Assembly: GCF_031082405.1 (NCBI RefSeq)
Contig: NZ_JAVHJU010000057.1
Span: 310,001-374,000, forward strand
Direction: 5' to 3'
DNA length: 64,000 nucleotides
Source: Amycolatopsis sp. A133
Lineage (GTDB): Bacteria > Actinomycetota > Actinomycetes > Mycobacteriales > Pseudonocardiaceae
The notes under the pieces were generated by a model, which saw only the letters and a list, made by a program, of their open reading frames with translations, had not been told where the DNA came from and did not search any database. The translations under genes were made by a program, and so were the position numbers. Positions 34,489-43,242 of this stretch are shown piece after piece; within the stretch, counting starts at the first letter, position 1; every line of letters begins with the position of its first letter.

Positions 34489-35871
34489 ATGGCGGGAATT
34501 TCGTCGGACCTGCGCCGCAGGCGCTGGTGGCGGTCGACGGCCACCCGGGTGCTGGCGGGCGTGGCGACCGTCGCCGCGACCGCGACGGTCCTGGTCACGG
34601 CGCCCGGCGCGGACGCCGCGGCCAGCACACTCGGGGCCGCGGCCGCGCAGTCCGGCCGGTACTTCGGGACCGCGATCGCCGGTGGGCGGCTGAGCAACTC
34701 GGCCTACACCACCATCGCGGCGCGCGAGTTCAACATGGTGACGGCCGAGAACGAGATGAAGCCGGACGCGACCGAGCCCAACCAGAACCAGTTCAACTTC
34801 TCGGCGGGCGACCAGATCTACAACTGGGCGGTCAGCCACGGCTCGCGCGTCCGCGGGCACACGCTGGCCTGGCACGCGCAGCAACCCGGCTGGATGCAGA
34901 ACATGGGCGGCAGCAACCTGCGCAACGCCATGATCAACCACATCCAGAAGGTGATGGCGCACTACCAGGGCAAACTCGCCTACTGGGACGTGGTCAACGA
35001 GGCCTTCAACGAGGACGGCAGCCGCCGGTCGTCGAACCTGCAGAGCACCGGCAACGACTGGATCGAGGTCGCGTTCCGGACCGCGCGCGCGGCCGACCCG
35101 TCGACCAAGCTCTGCTACAACGACTACAACATCGACAACTGGAGCTACGGCAAGACGCAGGGTGTGTACCGCATGGTGCAGGACTTCAAGTCCCGCGGCG
35201 TGCCGATCGACTGCGTCGGCCTCCAGGCCCACTTCACCGGCGGCAGTTCGGTGCCGGGCAACTTCCAGCAGACGATCTCCAGCTTCGCGGCGCTCGGCGT
35301 CGACGTGGCGCTCACCGAGGTCGACGTCACGAACTCGAACACCTCGCAGTACTCGGCGCTGACCCAGGCGTGCATGAACGTCGCGCGCTGCGTCGGCATC
35401 ACCGTGTGGGGCGTGCGGGACAGCGACTCCTGGCGGTCCAGCGAAAGCCCGCTGCTGTTCGACGGCAACGGCAACAAGAAGGCCGCTTACAACTCGGTGC
35501 TGAACGCCCTCAACGCCGGCGGCACGACGACGACACCCACGACCACCCCGACGGGTCCCACGACCCCGACGACACCCACCACCCCGACCACGCCCACGAC
35601 CCCGGGCGGGGGCAGCTGCACCGCCAGCCTTTCGGCCGGGCAGTCCTGGGGTGACCGGTACAACCTGAACGTCTCGGTCAGCGGCTCGTCTTCGTGGACG
35701 GTCACGATGAACGTGCCCAGCCCGGCGCGGATCAGTTCGACCTGGAACGTCAGCGCCACCTGGCCCAGCAGCCAGGTGATGGTCGGGACCCCCAACGGCA
35801 GTGGCAACAACTTCGGTGTCACCATCATGGCCAACGGGAACTGGAACTGGCCCAGCGTCAGCTGCAGCTAG
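34489..35871 (+). CDS. secreted GH10 endo-beta-1,4-xylanase with CBM2
   Basis: 460 aa from ATG 34489 with AAGGAGA 7 bases upstream. A long twin-arginine-rich signal (LRRRRWWRSTATR, core to ADAAAS, about 43 aa). GH10 domain (about 50-345): NMVTAENEMKPDATEP, RGHTLAWHAQQPGWM, YWDVVNEAFNE (acid/base Glu about 170), LCYNDYNIDNW, DCVGLQAHF and LTEVDV (nucleophile Glu about 276), VWGVRDSDSW. A Thr/Pro linker (about 348-373) and a CBM2-type domain (CTASLSAGQSWGDRYNLNV to the end) follow. It cleaves the xylan backbone outside the cell. Confidence 0.96.
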   Translation: MAGISSDLRRRRWWRSTATRVLAGVATVAATATVLVTAPGADAAASTLGAAAAQSGRYFGTAIAGGRLSNSAYTTIAAREFNMVTAENEMKPDATEPNQNQFNFSAGDQIYNWAVSHGSRVRGHTLAWHAQQPGWMQNMGGSNLRNAMINHIQKVMAHYQGKLAYWDVVNEAFNEDGSRRSSNLQSTGNDWIEVAFRTARAADPSTKLCYNDYNIDNWSYGKTQGVYRMVQDFKSRGVPIDCVGLQAHFTGGSSVPGNFQQTISSFAALGVDVALTEVDVTNSNTSQYSALTQACMNVARCVGITVWGVRDSDSWRSSESPLLFDGNGNKKAAYNSVLNALNAGGTTTTPTTTPTGPTTPTTPTTPTTPTTPGGGSCTASLSAGQSWGDRYNLNVSVSGSSSWTVTMNVPSPARISSTWNVSATWPSSQVMVGTPNGSGNNFGVTIMANGNWNWPSVSCS

Positions 35872-35878
35872 CTGGCCG

Positions 35879-35925
35879 GTGAAGGCCACCTTGAGGGAGC
35901 CGGACCTCCTCGAGGTGGCCTTCAC
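35879..35925. terminator. 18-bp hairpin between convergent xylanase and PucR genes
   Basis: GTGAAGGCCACCTTGAGG (35879-35896) pairs with 35908-35925 with a single G-U pair. It starts 8 bp after the xylanase stop and overlaps the last codon of the convergent PucR gene, so it serves both directions. Confidence 0.85.
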
Positions 35926-37115
35926 GGCGTTTCCCGGGGGGCCATCAGGGCCAGGCGGCAGCACAGCTGGTGGCGGTCGTCTTCCAGCGAGGCGCCGGTG
36001 AGCTGCTCCAGCTTGCGCAACCGGTTGAGGACCGTGTTCCGGTGGCAGTACAGCAGTTCGCCGGCGCGGGTGGCGGAGCGGCCCGCGCGGAACCACGCCC
36101 GCAGCGTCTCCAGGAGCACTTGACGTTCTTCGTCGTCGAGGTCCAGGACGCGGCCCAGTACCTTCGCCGCCAGCCGCTGGGCCAGCCGCGGGCTGGCGGC
36201 CACCAGCGCCTCGGGCAGCCGGTCGTCGAGCACGGCCAGGCCCGGCGCGTCCGGCGGCTGGGTCTGCAGGGCGAGTTCGGCCAGCCGGTAGGCGATTCCG
36301 ATCTCGGCCAGGCCGGCGACCTCGCCGGACATGCCCGCGCGGTGGTGCAGGTGCGGCGTCAGCAGGGCGGCCAGCCGGCCGGGGGCGACGCCGCCCAGTT
36401 CCAGCAGCCAGACGACCCGGTCCCGGTACGGCGCCACGGCCACGCGCACGCCCGCCGCCGCCAGTTCGGGCACCGGGGCCATCTCCTCGGCCGCCAGGTC
36501 GCAGACGACCAGCACCACGACGTACCGCCCGTGCACGGGCAACCCCAGGCCGGCTTCGGCGTCCGCGGCCACGGCGGGGTCGACGCCCCGGCCCTCGACG
36601 AGCACCCCGAGCAGCCGTTCCCGGCGCCGGTTCGCCCGCGTCTGCAGCTGGATCTCCCGCGACCGGTACCCCTCGACCATCGCCATCGAGACGCGGTCGG
36701 TCGCCTGCCACAGCACCATCACGCCGTCGACGAAGTCCGCCAGCTCGTCCGGTGACCGGCGGCGAGCCGCGGCGAGCAGCATGTCCCACAGCAGTTCGGT
36801 GCCCAGCCGGAACAGGTGCAGCACCGCTTCCAGGGGGACGCCCTGTTCGGCGCGGCGGCGACCGGTGGCCAGCGGGGCCGCCATCCAGTCCCGCCCTTCG
36901 TCCTCCCCGCCCATGAGCAGCAGCGCGCTGCGGGCGTTGTCCATGAAGGACTGCCGCATGTCCGACGGCGCCATCCAGTCACCGCGCCCGTAGAACGTCT
37001 TTTCCTCGACGGCACCCCGCTCGACGAGCCGGTCGGCGAAGGCCGGCAGCTCGGCGAGGACGGCGGTGGCCACCTCCCGGATGACCTTCCTGACGGCGTG
37101 CGGTTGCCCCGGCAT
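35922..37115 (-). CDS. PucR-family transcriptional regulator
   Basis: 397 aa. The N-terminal helical sensor (RKVIREVATAVLAELPAFADRLVER to LGTELLWDMLLAAARR, about 1-150) resembles RsbRD-type N-domains of actinobacterial PucR proteins. A GGDEF-like degenerate central part follows, then the C-terminal PucR HTH (TLRAWFRAGRSATRAGELLYCHRNTVLNRLRKLEQLTG, about 335-375). It is divergent from the ACP-led biosynthetic operon across 168 bp, so it is a candidate pathway-specific regulator of it. Confidence 0.88.
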   Translation of the reverse strand: MPGQPHAVRKVIREVATAVLAELPAFADRLVERGAVEEKTFYGRGDWMAPSDMRQSFMDNARSALLLMGGEDEGRDWMAAPLATGRRRAEQGVPLEAVLHLFRLGTELLWDMLLAAARRRSPDELADFVDGVMVLWQATDRVSMAMVEGYRSREIQLQTRANRRRERLLGVLVEGRGVDPAVAADAEAGLGLPVHGRYVVVLVVCDLAAEEMAPVPELAAAGVRVAVAPYRDRVVWLLELGGVAPGRLAALLTPHLHHRAGMSGEVAGLAEIGIAYRLAELALQTQPPDAPGLAVLDDRLPEALVAASPRLAQRLAAKVLGRVLDLDDEERQVLLETLRAWFRAGRSATRAGELLYCHRNTVLNRLRKLEQLTGASLEDDRHQLCCRLALMAPRETP

Positions 37116-37283
37116 CAGCCGACGATAGCGCTTCGGCCGGCTGGGCAGTTGCCGCGAACCGGTTGTGCGCGACGCACAGCCGGCCCCGGAACGGGCCGTG
37201 CGCGCGGTCGGCCGTCAGCTGTCGGTCAGCGCCCGTTGCCAGCCTCCCGGTATCTCCGCTCCACCCACCGTGAGAGGTAACTC

Positions 37284-37541
37284 GTGAGCCCTTCAGACGA
37301 CATCGAGCGCACCCTGGCCCAGCTGATCGAGAAGGTGTCCGGCACCGACCCCGTGGCGATGTCCGCCGAACGCCCGCTGACCGGCCTTTCGCTGCGCGAC
37401 GAGCTGGACATCGACTCGCTGGCGATGGTCGAGCTGACCGACGAGATCGAGCTCAGCTACGGCCTGACGATCCCGGAGGACGGCCTGCACCGGCTGCAGA
37501 CCTTCGGCGACGTCGCCGACTACCTGCGCGCCGCGGCGTGA
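37284..37541 (+). CDS. acyl carrier protein
   Basis: 85 aa from GTG 37284 with GAGAGG upstream. DELDIDSLAMVELTDEIELSYG contains the Asp-Ser phosphopantetheine site (Ser about 46) and the acidic helix II; LQTFGDVADYL closes the fold. Length and charge are typical of discrete type II ACPs. The GTGA overlap with the KAS II gene (37538-37541) couples the two. As first gene of the operon it probably carries the acyl chain built by the KAS enzymes that follow. Confidence 0.92.
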   Translation: MSPSDDIERTLAQLIEKVSGTDPVAMSAERPLTGLSLRDELDIDSLAMVELTDEIELSYGLTIPEDGLHRLQTFGDVADYLRAAA

Positions 37542-38785
37542 CCACGCTGCCGCGCACCGACATCGAGGTCGTCGTCACCGGTGTCGGCGCGACCACGCCG
37601 CTGGGCGGCGACGTGCCCGCCACCTGGGCGGGGCTGCTCGCCGGCCGCGGCGGAGCGTCGGCACTGGACGACGACTGGGCCCGGGAACACCGGTTCCCGG
37701 TGCGCATCGCCGCGCGGCTGGCCGTCGAACCCGACGGGGAACTGGACCACGTCGAGCTCAGGCGGATGGACCGGGCCGAGCAGCTGGCCGTGATCGCGGC
37801 CCGGCAGGCGTGCCGGGACGCGGGCCTGGACGGCGACACGGTGGACCCCGTCCGCTGCGGCGTGGTGATCGGCACCGGGATCGGCGGCGCGACGACGCTG
37901 GTCGCCCAGCACGACGCCTTGCGGGAGCGGGGGTTGCGCGCGGTGTCGCCGCAGCTGATCCCGATGGTCATGCCCAACGGGCCGGCCGCGCTGGTCGGCC
38001 TCGCGCTCCGGGCCAGGGCCGGGGTGCACGCCCCGATGTCGGCGTGCGCGTCCGGGGCCGAGGCGATCGCGTGGGCCTGGCGGATGATCCTGGCGGGGGA
38101 CGCCGACGTCGTGGTCGCGGGCGGGACCGACGCCTGCATCACCCCGGCCATCATGGCGGGCTTCACGCGGGCGCGTTCGATGAGCACCCGCAACACCAGT
38201 CCCGAGACGGCTTCCCGCCCGTTCGACGCGGGCCGGGACGGCTTCGTGCTGGGGGAGGGCGCCGGCATCCTCGTGCTGGAGCGGGCGGGCTTCGCCGCGG
38301 CGCGCGGCGCGAAGGCGTACGGCAGGCTGGCCGGTGCGGGCATGAGCAACGACGCCCACCACATCACCGCGCCGGACCCGGACGGCGCCGGGCAGGGCAC
38401 CGCCATCACCACCGCCCTGCGCCGCGCGGGGCTCGGTGCCGGGGACATCGGCCACGTGAACGCGCACGCGACGGCCACCCCGCTCGGCGACCTGACCGAG
38501 AGCGCCACCATCCGGCGCGTCCTCGGCGACGGCCCGGTGGTCACCGCGCCGAAGGGCGCGCTGGGTCACCTGCTCGGCGGATCCGGCGCGGTGGAGGCGA
38601 TCGCGACCGTGCTGTCGGTCCGGGACGGTCTGGTGCCGCCCACGGCCAACCTCGACGCGCTCGACGACCGGATCGGCCTCGACGTCGTGGCCGGCGACCC
38701 CCGCCGAGTCCCGCTCACGGCGGCGATCAGCAACTCGTTCGGCTTCGGCGGGCACAACGTGACGCTGGCGTTCACCGGTGTCTAG
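37538..38785 (+). CDS. beta-ketoacyl-ACP synthase II (FabF-type)
   Basis: 415 aa. The Cys-His-His triad is present: MSACASGAEAIAWAW (Cys about 169), NAHATATPLGDLTE (His about 311) and NSFGFGGHNVTL (His near 405). ARPFDAGRDGFVLGEGAGILVLE-type segments and GALGHLLGGSGAVEA confirm FabF/KAS II rather than a chain-length factor. It condenses malonyl-ACP with acyl chains on the coupled ACP. Immediately after its stop lies a ribosome-site-plus-ATG stub and then an IS110 element that separates it from the rest of the operon. Confidence 0.93.
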   Translation: MTTLPRTDIEVVVTGVGATTPLGGDVPATWAGLLAGRGGASALDDDWAREHRFPVRIAARLAVEPDGELDHVELRRMDRAEQLAVIAARQACRDAGLDGDTVDPVRCGVVIGTGIGGATTLVAQHDALRERGLRAVSPQLIPMVMPNGPAALVGLALRARAGVHAPMSACASGAEAIAWAWRMILAGDADVVVAGGTDACITPAIMAGFTRARSMSTRNTSPETASRPFDAGRDGFVLGEGAGILVLERAGFAAARGAKAYGRLAGAGMSNDAHHITAPDPDGAGQGTAITTALRRAGLGAGDIGHVNAHATATPLGDLTESATIRRVLGDGPVVTAPKGALGHLLGGSGAVEAIATVLSVRDGLVPPTANLDALDDRIGLDVVAGDPRRVPLTAAISNSFGFGGHNVTLAFTGV

Positions 38786-38813
38786 AAAGGACTTCCCCAT
38801 GGGGATTGTCAAG

Positions 38814-40016
38814 TCACGCAGCCGCCGGGATCGGGGGTGAAGCGTGGTAGCGGGAGCCATCGCGGAGCATGGCCCACAAGACGTTGAGGCGTCGGCGGGC
38901 GAGGCAGAGCAGTGCCTGTTCGTGTCGTTTTCCCTCGGCTCGTTTGCGTTGGTAGTAGGCCTTGGAGATGGGGCAGGCCGGCAGGCTGGCCATGGCGGCG
39001 AGGTAGCAGGACCTGAGCAGGCCCCGGTGGTAGCGGCGAGGGCGTCGCAGGTTGCCGTGAACACGACCGGAGTCGCGGGGCACGGGCGCGAGCCCGGCGT
39101 AGCCGGCGAGACGGTCCGCCGAGCCAAACGCAGTCATCTCGCCACCGGCGGCGGCGAGGAACTCCGCAGCAAGAGTCGGCCCGAACCCAGGCAGGGTGAG
39201 CATCACTTCGGCGTGACGGTGCCGGCGAAACCGCTCTTCGATCATCGCGTCGATCTCCGCGATTTCGGCGTTGAGGGCGATCACCCCCTTGGCCAGCCGC
39301 TCGACCATCGCCGCGGCGAGCTGCTGCCCGGGCAACGTGGTGTGCTGCGCGTCGGCGGCTTGGATCGCCAGGTGCGCGACGGTGTCGGCGTTGCGGGCCT
39401 TGCGGTGGCGCAGCCACTGGGCCAGGCGCTGCTCGCCCAGCCCGCGGATCGCGTCGGGGGTCTGGTAGCCGGTGAGCAGCAGCAGATGTCCTTTGCGGGA
39501 CAGGTCAAGGCTGCGTTCCAGCGCGGGGAAGTACTCCAGCAACTGGTGGCGGATCCGGTTGATCGCCCGGGTACGGTCGCAGACCAGGTCAGTGCGCCGG
39601 TTGGTCAGGGTCCGCAAGTCGACGGCGATCTCGTCTCCGGCCCGCAGCGGCCCGAGATCACGGCGGATCCGGGCCTGATCGGCGATGACGAACGCATCCT
39701 TGGCGTCGGTTTTGCCTTCACCCCGGTAGGTTCCGGCGGCGCGGTGGACTTTCAGCCCGGTGATGTAGACCAGCTGCTGGTCATGGTTGACCAACAACCC
39801 GATCAGCAACGCAGCACCACCACAGTTCAGATCGATCGCCCACAGCGCGTCGGCGTCGATCGCGAGAACGTCGGCCATCAGGGCCAGCAGCTCGGTCTCG
39901 TCATTGCGGACACGCCGCGACAGCAACCGCTCACCGTTGTCGTTGATCACCACGCAGTGATGGTGTTCCTTGCCGATGTCCACGCCGGCCCAGATCCGGG
40001 GCACGACCACCTCCAT
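38814..40016 (-). CDS. IS110-family transposase (DEDD recombinase)
   Basis: 400 aa, full length. The N-terminal RuvC-like DEDD domain begins IWAGVDIGKEHHHCVV (first Asp) and continues through WAIDLNCGGAALLIGLL and EGKTDAKDAFVIADQARIRRD. The C-terminal Transposase_20 domain has MLTLPGFGPTLAAEFLAAAGG, FGSADRLAGYAGLAPVPRDSG (catalytic Ser) and RYHRGLLRSCYLAA. No frameshift or stop is seen, so it is potentially active. It is transcribed against the operon it interrupts. Confidence 0.95.
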   Translation of the reverse strand: MEVVVPRIWAGVDIGKEHHHCVVINDNGERLLSRRVRNDETELLALMADVLAIDADALWAIDLNCGGAALLIGLLVNHDQQLVYITGLKVHRAAGTYRGEGKTDAKDAFVIADQARIRRDLGPLRAGDEIAVDLRTLTNRRTDLVCDRTRAINRIRHQLLEYFPALERSLDLSRKGHLLLLTGYQTPDAIRGLGEQRLAQWLRHRKARNADTVAHLAIQAADAQHTTLPGQQLAAAMVERLAKGVIALNAEIAEIDAMIEERFRRHRHAEVMLTLPGFGPTLAAEFLAAAGGEMTAFGSADRLAGYAGLAPVPRDSGRVHGNLRRPRRYHRGLLRSCYLAAMASLPACPISKAYYQRKRAEGKRHEQALLCLARRRLNVLWAMLRDGSRYHASPPIPAAA

Positions 40017-40127
40017 CGCTCGAGCTCACCACGTCACCCACAGACGACCACGCCGACACTGTCCTACACAGCGATCACATCGCATATCCCCATCAGCGGT
40101 CGTGCCGTCACGGGAACTCAGGCGGCC
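40017..40127 (-). ncRNA. possible IS110 bridge-RNA region
   Basis: In the IS110 group the non-coding end upstream of the transposase encodes the bridge RNA that selects target and donor. Here that end is on the right, between the transposase start (40016) and the outer repeat (40128). At about 110 bp it is shorter than the roughly 180 nt of described bridge RNAs, so the RNA may be reduced, extend into flanking DNA, or be absent. Confidence 0.3.
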
Positions 40128-40241
40128 AAGTCCTTTCAGCCTTCACCACCGGCGTGACCATGCAAGCCATACCTGAGCTCCAGGGCCCACCGATCCTACG
40201 AATGACCAGTACAGACCCAACGAGAAAGGTAGGACAGTGCC

Positions 40242-41252
40242 ATGCACGTGGCGATCGGCGGTGTTTCCGCCCACCTGCCCGCGGCCCTGGTCGCGGACCG
40301 GGAGATCGAGGAACGCATCGACCGCGAGAGCCCCGGCTTCACGCCCCACCCGGGTGCCATCGCCAAACTCAGCGGGATCCGGACGCGGCACCGGGCCGCC
40401 GACGGTGAGCTGGCCTCCGACCTCGCCGTGGCCGCGGCCGCGAAACTGCTGTCCGAGGCGGGCCTGGGCGCCCACGAGGTGGACCTGATCGTGTTCGCGT
40501 CGGCCTCGCAGGACCTCATCGAGCCGGCCACGGCGCACGTCGTCGCGGCCAAGCTCGGCGCGTCCTGCCCGGTGTTCGACGTCAAGAACGCCTGCAACAG
40601 CTTCCTCAACGGGATGCAGGTCGCGGAGGCGCTCATCCTCGGCGGGCAGTACCGCCGCATCCTGGTCTGCACGGGCGAAACCGGCTCCCGGGTGGTCCGG
40701 TGGTCGGTCGCGGACCGCGCGCAGTTTGTGGACTCCCTCGCCGGCTACACCCTTTCCGACGCCGGTGCGGCGATGTTGCTGGAGTCCTCGCCCGGGCCCG
40801 GCATCTTCTACCGGGACTTCTCGGCGGACTCGTCCTGCTGGGACGTCAGTTCGATCCCGGGGCACGGCGGCGCGAACTCCCGCGACCCGGTCGCCGACGG
40901 CTACATCCGGGGCGACGGCCGCACCCTGATGGAGTCCGTCGTGCGCGGCATCCGGCCGCAGCTGGACGCCGCGCTGGCCCGCACCGGGCTCGGCCGGGAC
41001 GACTTCGCGCTCTACTGCGTGCACCAGGTCGGCCTGCCGCACCTGCGGGTGTTCCTCGAGTGCAGCGGAGTGCCCGAGGACCGGCTCGTCGTGACGATCG
41101 CCGACCACGGCAACGTCGCCTCGTGCAGCCTGCCGCTGCAGCTGAGCCTGGCGCTGGAATCGGGCCGGTGCGGTCCCGGCGACAAGGTCGCGTTCATCGG
41201 GCTGGCCGGCGGCGTGAGCGTCGGCACTGTGTTCGCGGAGCTGCCGTCATGA
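40242..41252 (+). CDS. OleA-like beta-ketoacyl synthase III family enzyme
   Basis: 336 aa, ATG with GAAAGGTAGGA upstream. KAS III fold with the full triad: Cys in FDVKNACNSFLNGMQ (about 117), His in LYCVHQVGLPHL and Asn in ADHGNVASCSLPLQL. The KNACNSF elbow and lack of FabH-type GCSGF suggest the OleA/lipstatin-type branch that joins two acyl chains head to head, rather than FabH. It restarts the operon after the IS element and overlaps the glycosyltransferase gene by ATGA. Confidence 0.82.
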   Translation: MHVAIGGVSAHLPAALVADREIEERIDRESPGFTPHPGAIAKLSGIRTRHRAADGELASDLAVAAAAKLLSEAGLGAHEVDLIVFASASQDLIEPATAHVVAAKLGASCPVFDVKNACNSFLNGMQVAEALILGGQYRRILVCTGETGSRVVRWSVADRAQFVDSLAGYTLSDAGAAMLLESSPGPGIFYRDFSADSSCWDVSSIPGHGGANSRDPVADGYIRGDGRTLMESVVRGIRPQLDAALARTGLGRDDFALYCVHQVGLPHLRVFLECSGVPEDRLVVTIADHGNVASCSLPLQLSLALESGRCGPGDKVAFIGLAGGVSVGTVFAELPS

Positions 41253-42064
41253 CGCGGCCCGCTTTTCGGGGGTCCGGGTGGCGAAGCCCCCGGCCCGGGG
41301 CGAAGCCCCGGTTGTCGCTGTGGGTAATCATCCCCGCGTACAACGAGGAAAAGTGGATCGAGGGGCCGCTGCGGTCGCTCGCCGCTCAGCGCCACCGCGA
41401 CTTCACCGTGCTGGTGGTGGACAACGCGAGCACCGACGCGACCGCCGAGGTGGTCCGCTCGTTCGCCGCCGCGCACCCCGAGATGGACGTGCGGGTGATC
41501 GGCGAACCGCAGAAGGGCACCGGAGCCGCCTGTGACACCGGCATGCGCCAGGCCATCGCGAACGGGGCCACCCACCTGGCCCGCACCGACGCCGACTGCC
41601 TCGTCGCTCCACAGTGGACGGAAGCCGTCCTGCGGGGCTTCGCCTCCGGGCTGGAACTGGTCGGGGGCCGGTTCAAGGCGCGCACCGACGACTTCGCCGT
41701 GCCGAGGGCGGAGCGGGCCGTGCTGGCGTTCCTGGTGGCGTTCGGCGGGTACGCCGCACGGTTCCGCCGCGCCAACCGGGGGCCGGCGTACCTCGGGCCG
41801 TACCTGTTGTGCGCGGGCGGGAACACCGCCATCACCGCGAGCCTGTACGAGCGGTGCGGCGGTTATCCCCGGACGTGCATCGAGGAAGACCACGAAGACC
41901 GCACCCTGGTGAACCGCGTCCGGTGTGTCACCCGCGCCTACGGGCGGCGGCGGGACATGGTCGTGTACTGGTCGCAGCGGCGGACGAAGGCGTGGGGCAT
42001 CCGCAACACCTTCGCCTGGTACACCCGCCACGGCTACCGCGGTGAAACGGTGGACGTGCGATGA
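41249..42064 (+). CDS. family 2 glycosyltransferase
   Basis: 271 aa from ATG 41249, overlapping the KAS III stop. GT-A fold: LWVIIPAYNEEKWIEGPLRSL, VLVVDNASTDATAEVV, GTGAACDTGMRQAIANG and the nucleotide-sugar metal motif ARTDADC (DxD). GGNTAITASLYERCGGYP and CIEEDHEDRTLVNRV are the acceptor-site and catalytic segments. No membrane span is evident. It would add a sugar to the pathway product. It is coupled to the P450 gene by ATGA. Confidence 0.9.
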   Translation: MTRPAFRGSGWRSPRPGAKPRLSLWVIIPAYNEEKWIEGPLRSLAAQRHRDFTVLVVDNASTDATAEVVRSFAAAHPEMDVRVIGEPQKGTGAACDTGMRQAIANGATHLARTDADCLVAPQWTEAVLRGFASGLELVGGRFKARTDDFAVPRAERAVLAFLVAFGGYAARFRRANRGPAYLGPYLLCAGGNTAITASLYERCGGYPRTCIEEDHEDRTLVNRVRCVTRAYGRRRDMVVYWSQRRTKAWGIRNTFAWYTRHGYRGETVDVR

Positions 42065-43242
42065 GGGCGGGCGCGCACGAGCTGCGGCTGCAACTGGCGG
42101 CGCACCCGCTCGCGTACCCGGTGGTCCGCGTCCTCGGCCGGCTCGGTCCCGTGGTGCGGGTACCCGGGCTCGGGGTCGTCGTGAACGAGGCGGCGGCGGC
42201 CCGGGAAGTGCTGACCGACACCGGGACGTTCCGCAGCGGCGGCGGCACCGAGGCGGACCTGTGGACCCCGGTCTTCGGCTCCTCGATGCTGGTCAACATG
42301 GACGGCCCGGACCACCGGGCGATGCGGCGCAAGCTCGCCGAGTTCTTCACGCCCGCCTACGTCCGGCGGCTGATCGAAACCGCGTGCACGGAGCCACTGG
42401 CCCGGACGGCCGAGGCCCTGCGCAGTGGCCGTCCGGTGGACGTCGTGCGCACGACGAAGATCGTGGCCGGGGCCGTGACCAGCGCGCTGGTCGGGTTCAC
42501 CGTGACGGGGTCCACGGCGGAGCGGGAGGCGGCGTACCTGCGGATGACCGGGCAGGCCACCGAGATCATCGGCTTGGTCAAGCTGGGCAGGCTCAGCCTG
42601 ACCGACCGGCAGATCGCCCGGGCCCGCGCGATCGTCGCGGACCTCGGCACCACCACCTCGCTCGCCTGGGAAAAGGGTGACGAGAACACCGCGGTCGGCC
42701 GGATGCGCAGCTTCGGCCTGACCGAAGCCGAGGCGCGCGGGCTCGCGTCGGCGTTCCTGATCGCGGGCACCGAGACGATCACCAGCCTGCTGCCCCGGAT
42801 GGTGGCGGTGCTGCACGACCACGGGGAGCTGGCCCGCGTCGCCGAGGCCCACCGGCACGGTGACCAAGAACTCGTGGCGGCCGCGATCAACGAGACGGCC
42901 CGCCTGATCACCCCCGCGCCGATCATCCTGCGCAACGCGGTCCGGTCCGGGCGGATCGGCGGGGTCGGGGTGCGTGCCGGCGACCGGATCGTTTTGTCGA
43001 CCCTCAACTGCGCCAAGGCGCACGGCGGGTTCGACCTCGGCCGCGCGCACCCGCCGGAGCTGCGGCGGCTGTGGTTCGGGGCGGGCCCGCACTTCTGCCT
43101 CGGCTACCCGCTGGCCATGGCCGAGATCCACGCCGTTCTCGGCACGCTGTTCGACAGCGCGCCGCTGCGGATCACCGCACGCCGGGCCGAACCCGGGGTG
43201 CTCTTCCCCGCCTACCGGCGACTGGAGGTCAGCCGCGCATGA
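42061..43242 (+). CDS. cytochrome P450
   Basis: 393 aa. I-helix AFLIAGTETITSLL (oxygen-binding AGxET), the ExxR pair in INETARLI, and the heme loop LWFGAGPHFCLGYPLAMAE with the Cys ligand (about 346). The C-helix region NMDGPDHRAMRRKLAEFF binds the heme propionates. It is a soluble class I bacterial P450 that needs ferredoxin partners encoded elsewhere. In this operon it probably hydroxylates or desaturates the acyl product. It overlaps both neighbours by 4 bp. Confidence 0.95.
   Translation: MRAGAHELRLQLAAHPLAYPVVRVLGRLGPVVRVPGLGVVVNEAAAAREVLTDTGTFRSGGGTEADLWTPVFGSSMLVNMDGPDHRAMRRKLAEFFTPAYVRRLIETACTEPLARTAEALRSGRPVDVVRTTKIVAGAVTSALVGFTVTGSTAEREAAYLRMTGQATEIIGLVKLGRLSLTDRQIARARAIVADLGTTTSLAWEKGDENTAVGRMRSFGLTEAEARGLASAFLIAGTETITSLLPRMVAVLHDHGELARVAEAHRHGDQELVAAAINETARLITPAPIILRNAVRSGRIGGVGVRAGDRIVLSTLNCAKAHGGFDLGRAHPPELRRLWFGAGPHFCLGYPLAMAEIHAVLGTLFDSAPLRITARRAEPGVLFPAYRRLEVSRA

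Larger units (their letters stand above)
38785..40137 (-). mobile_element. IS110-family insertion sequence (outer limits approximate)
   Basis: A single transposase gene with about 30 bp of 3' flank and roughly 100 bp of 5' flank interrupts an otherwise coupled operon. GAAAGGACTT at 38785-38794 and its exact complement at 40128-40137 bracket the insert; ATGGGGAT (38799-38806) and ATCCCCAT (40086-40093) form an inner pair. IS110 elements have no true terminal inverted repeats or target duplication, so I cannot say which pair, if either, marks the ends. Confidence 0.8.

Noticed and set aside
38795..38806. TCCCCATGGGGA palindrome after KAS II
   Set aside because: A 12-bp palindrome formed by the ATG stub and the IS end; too short and composition-biased to call an operator.
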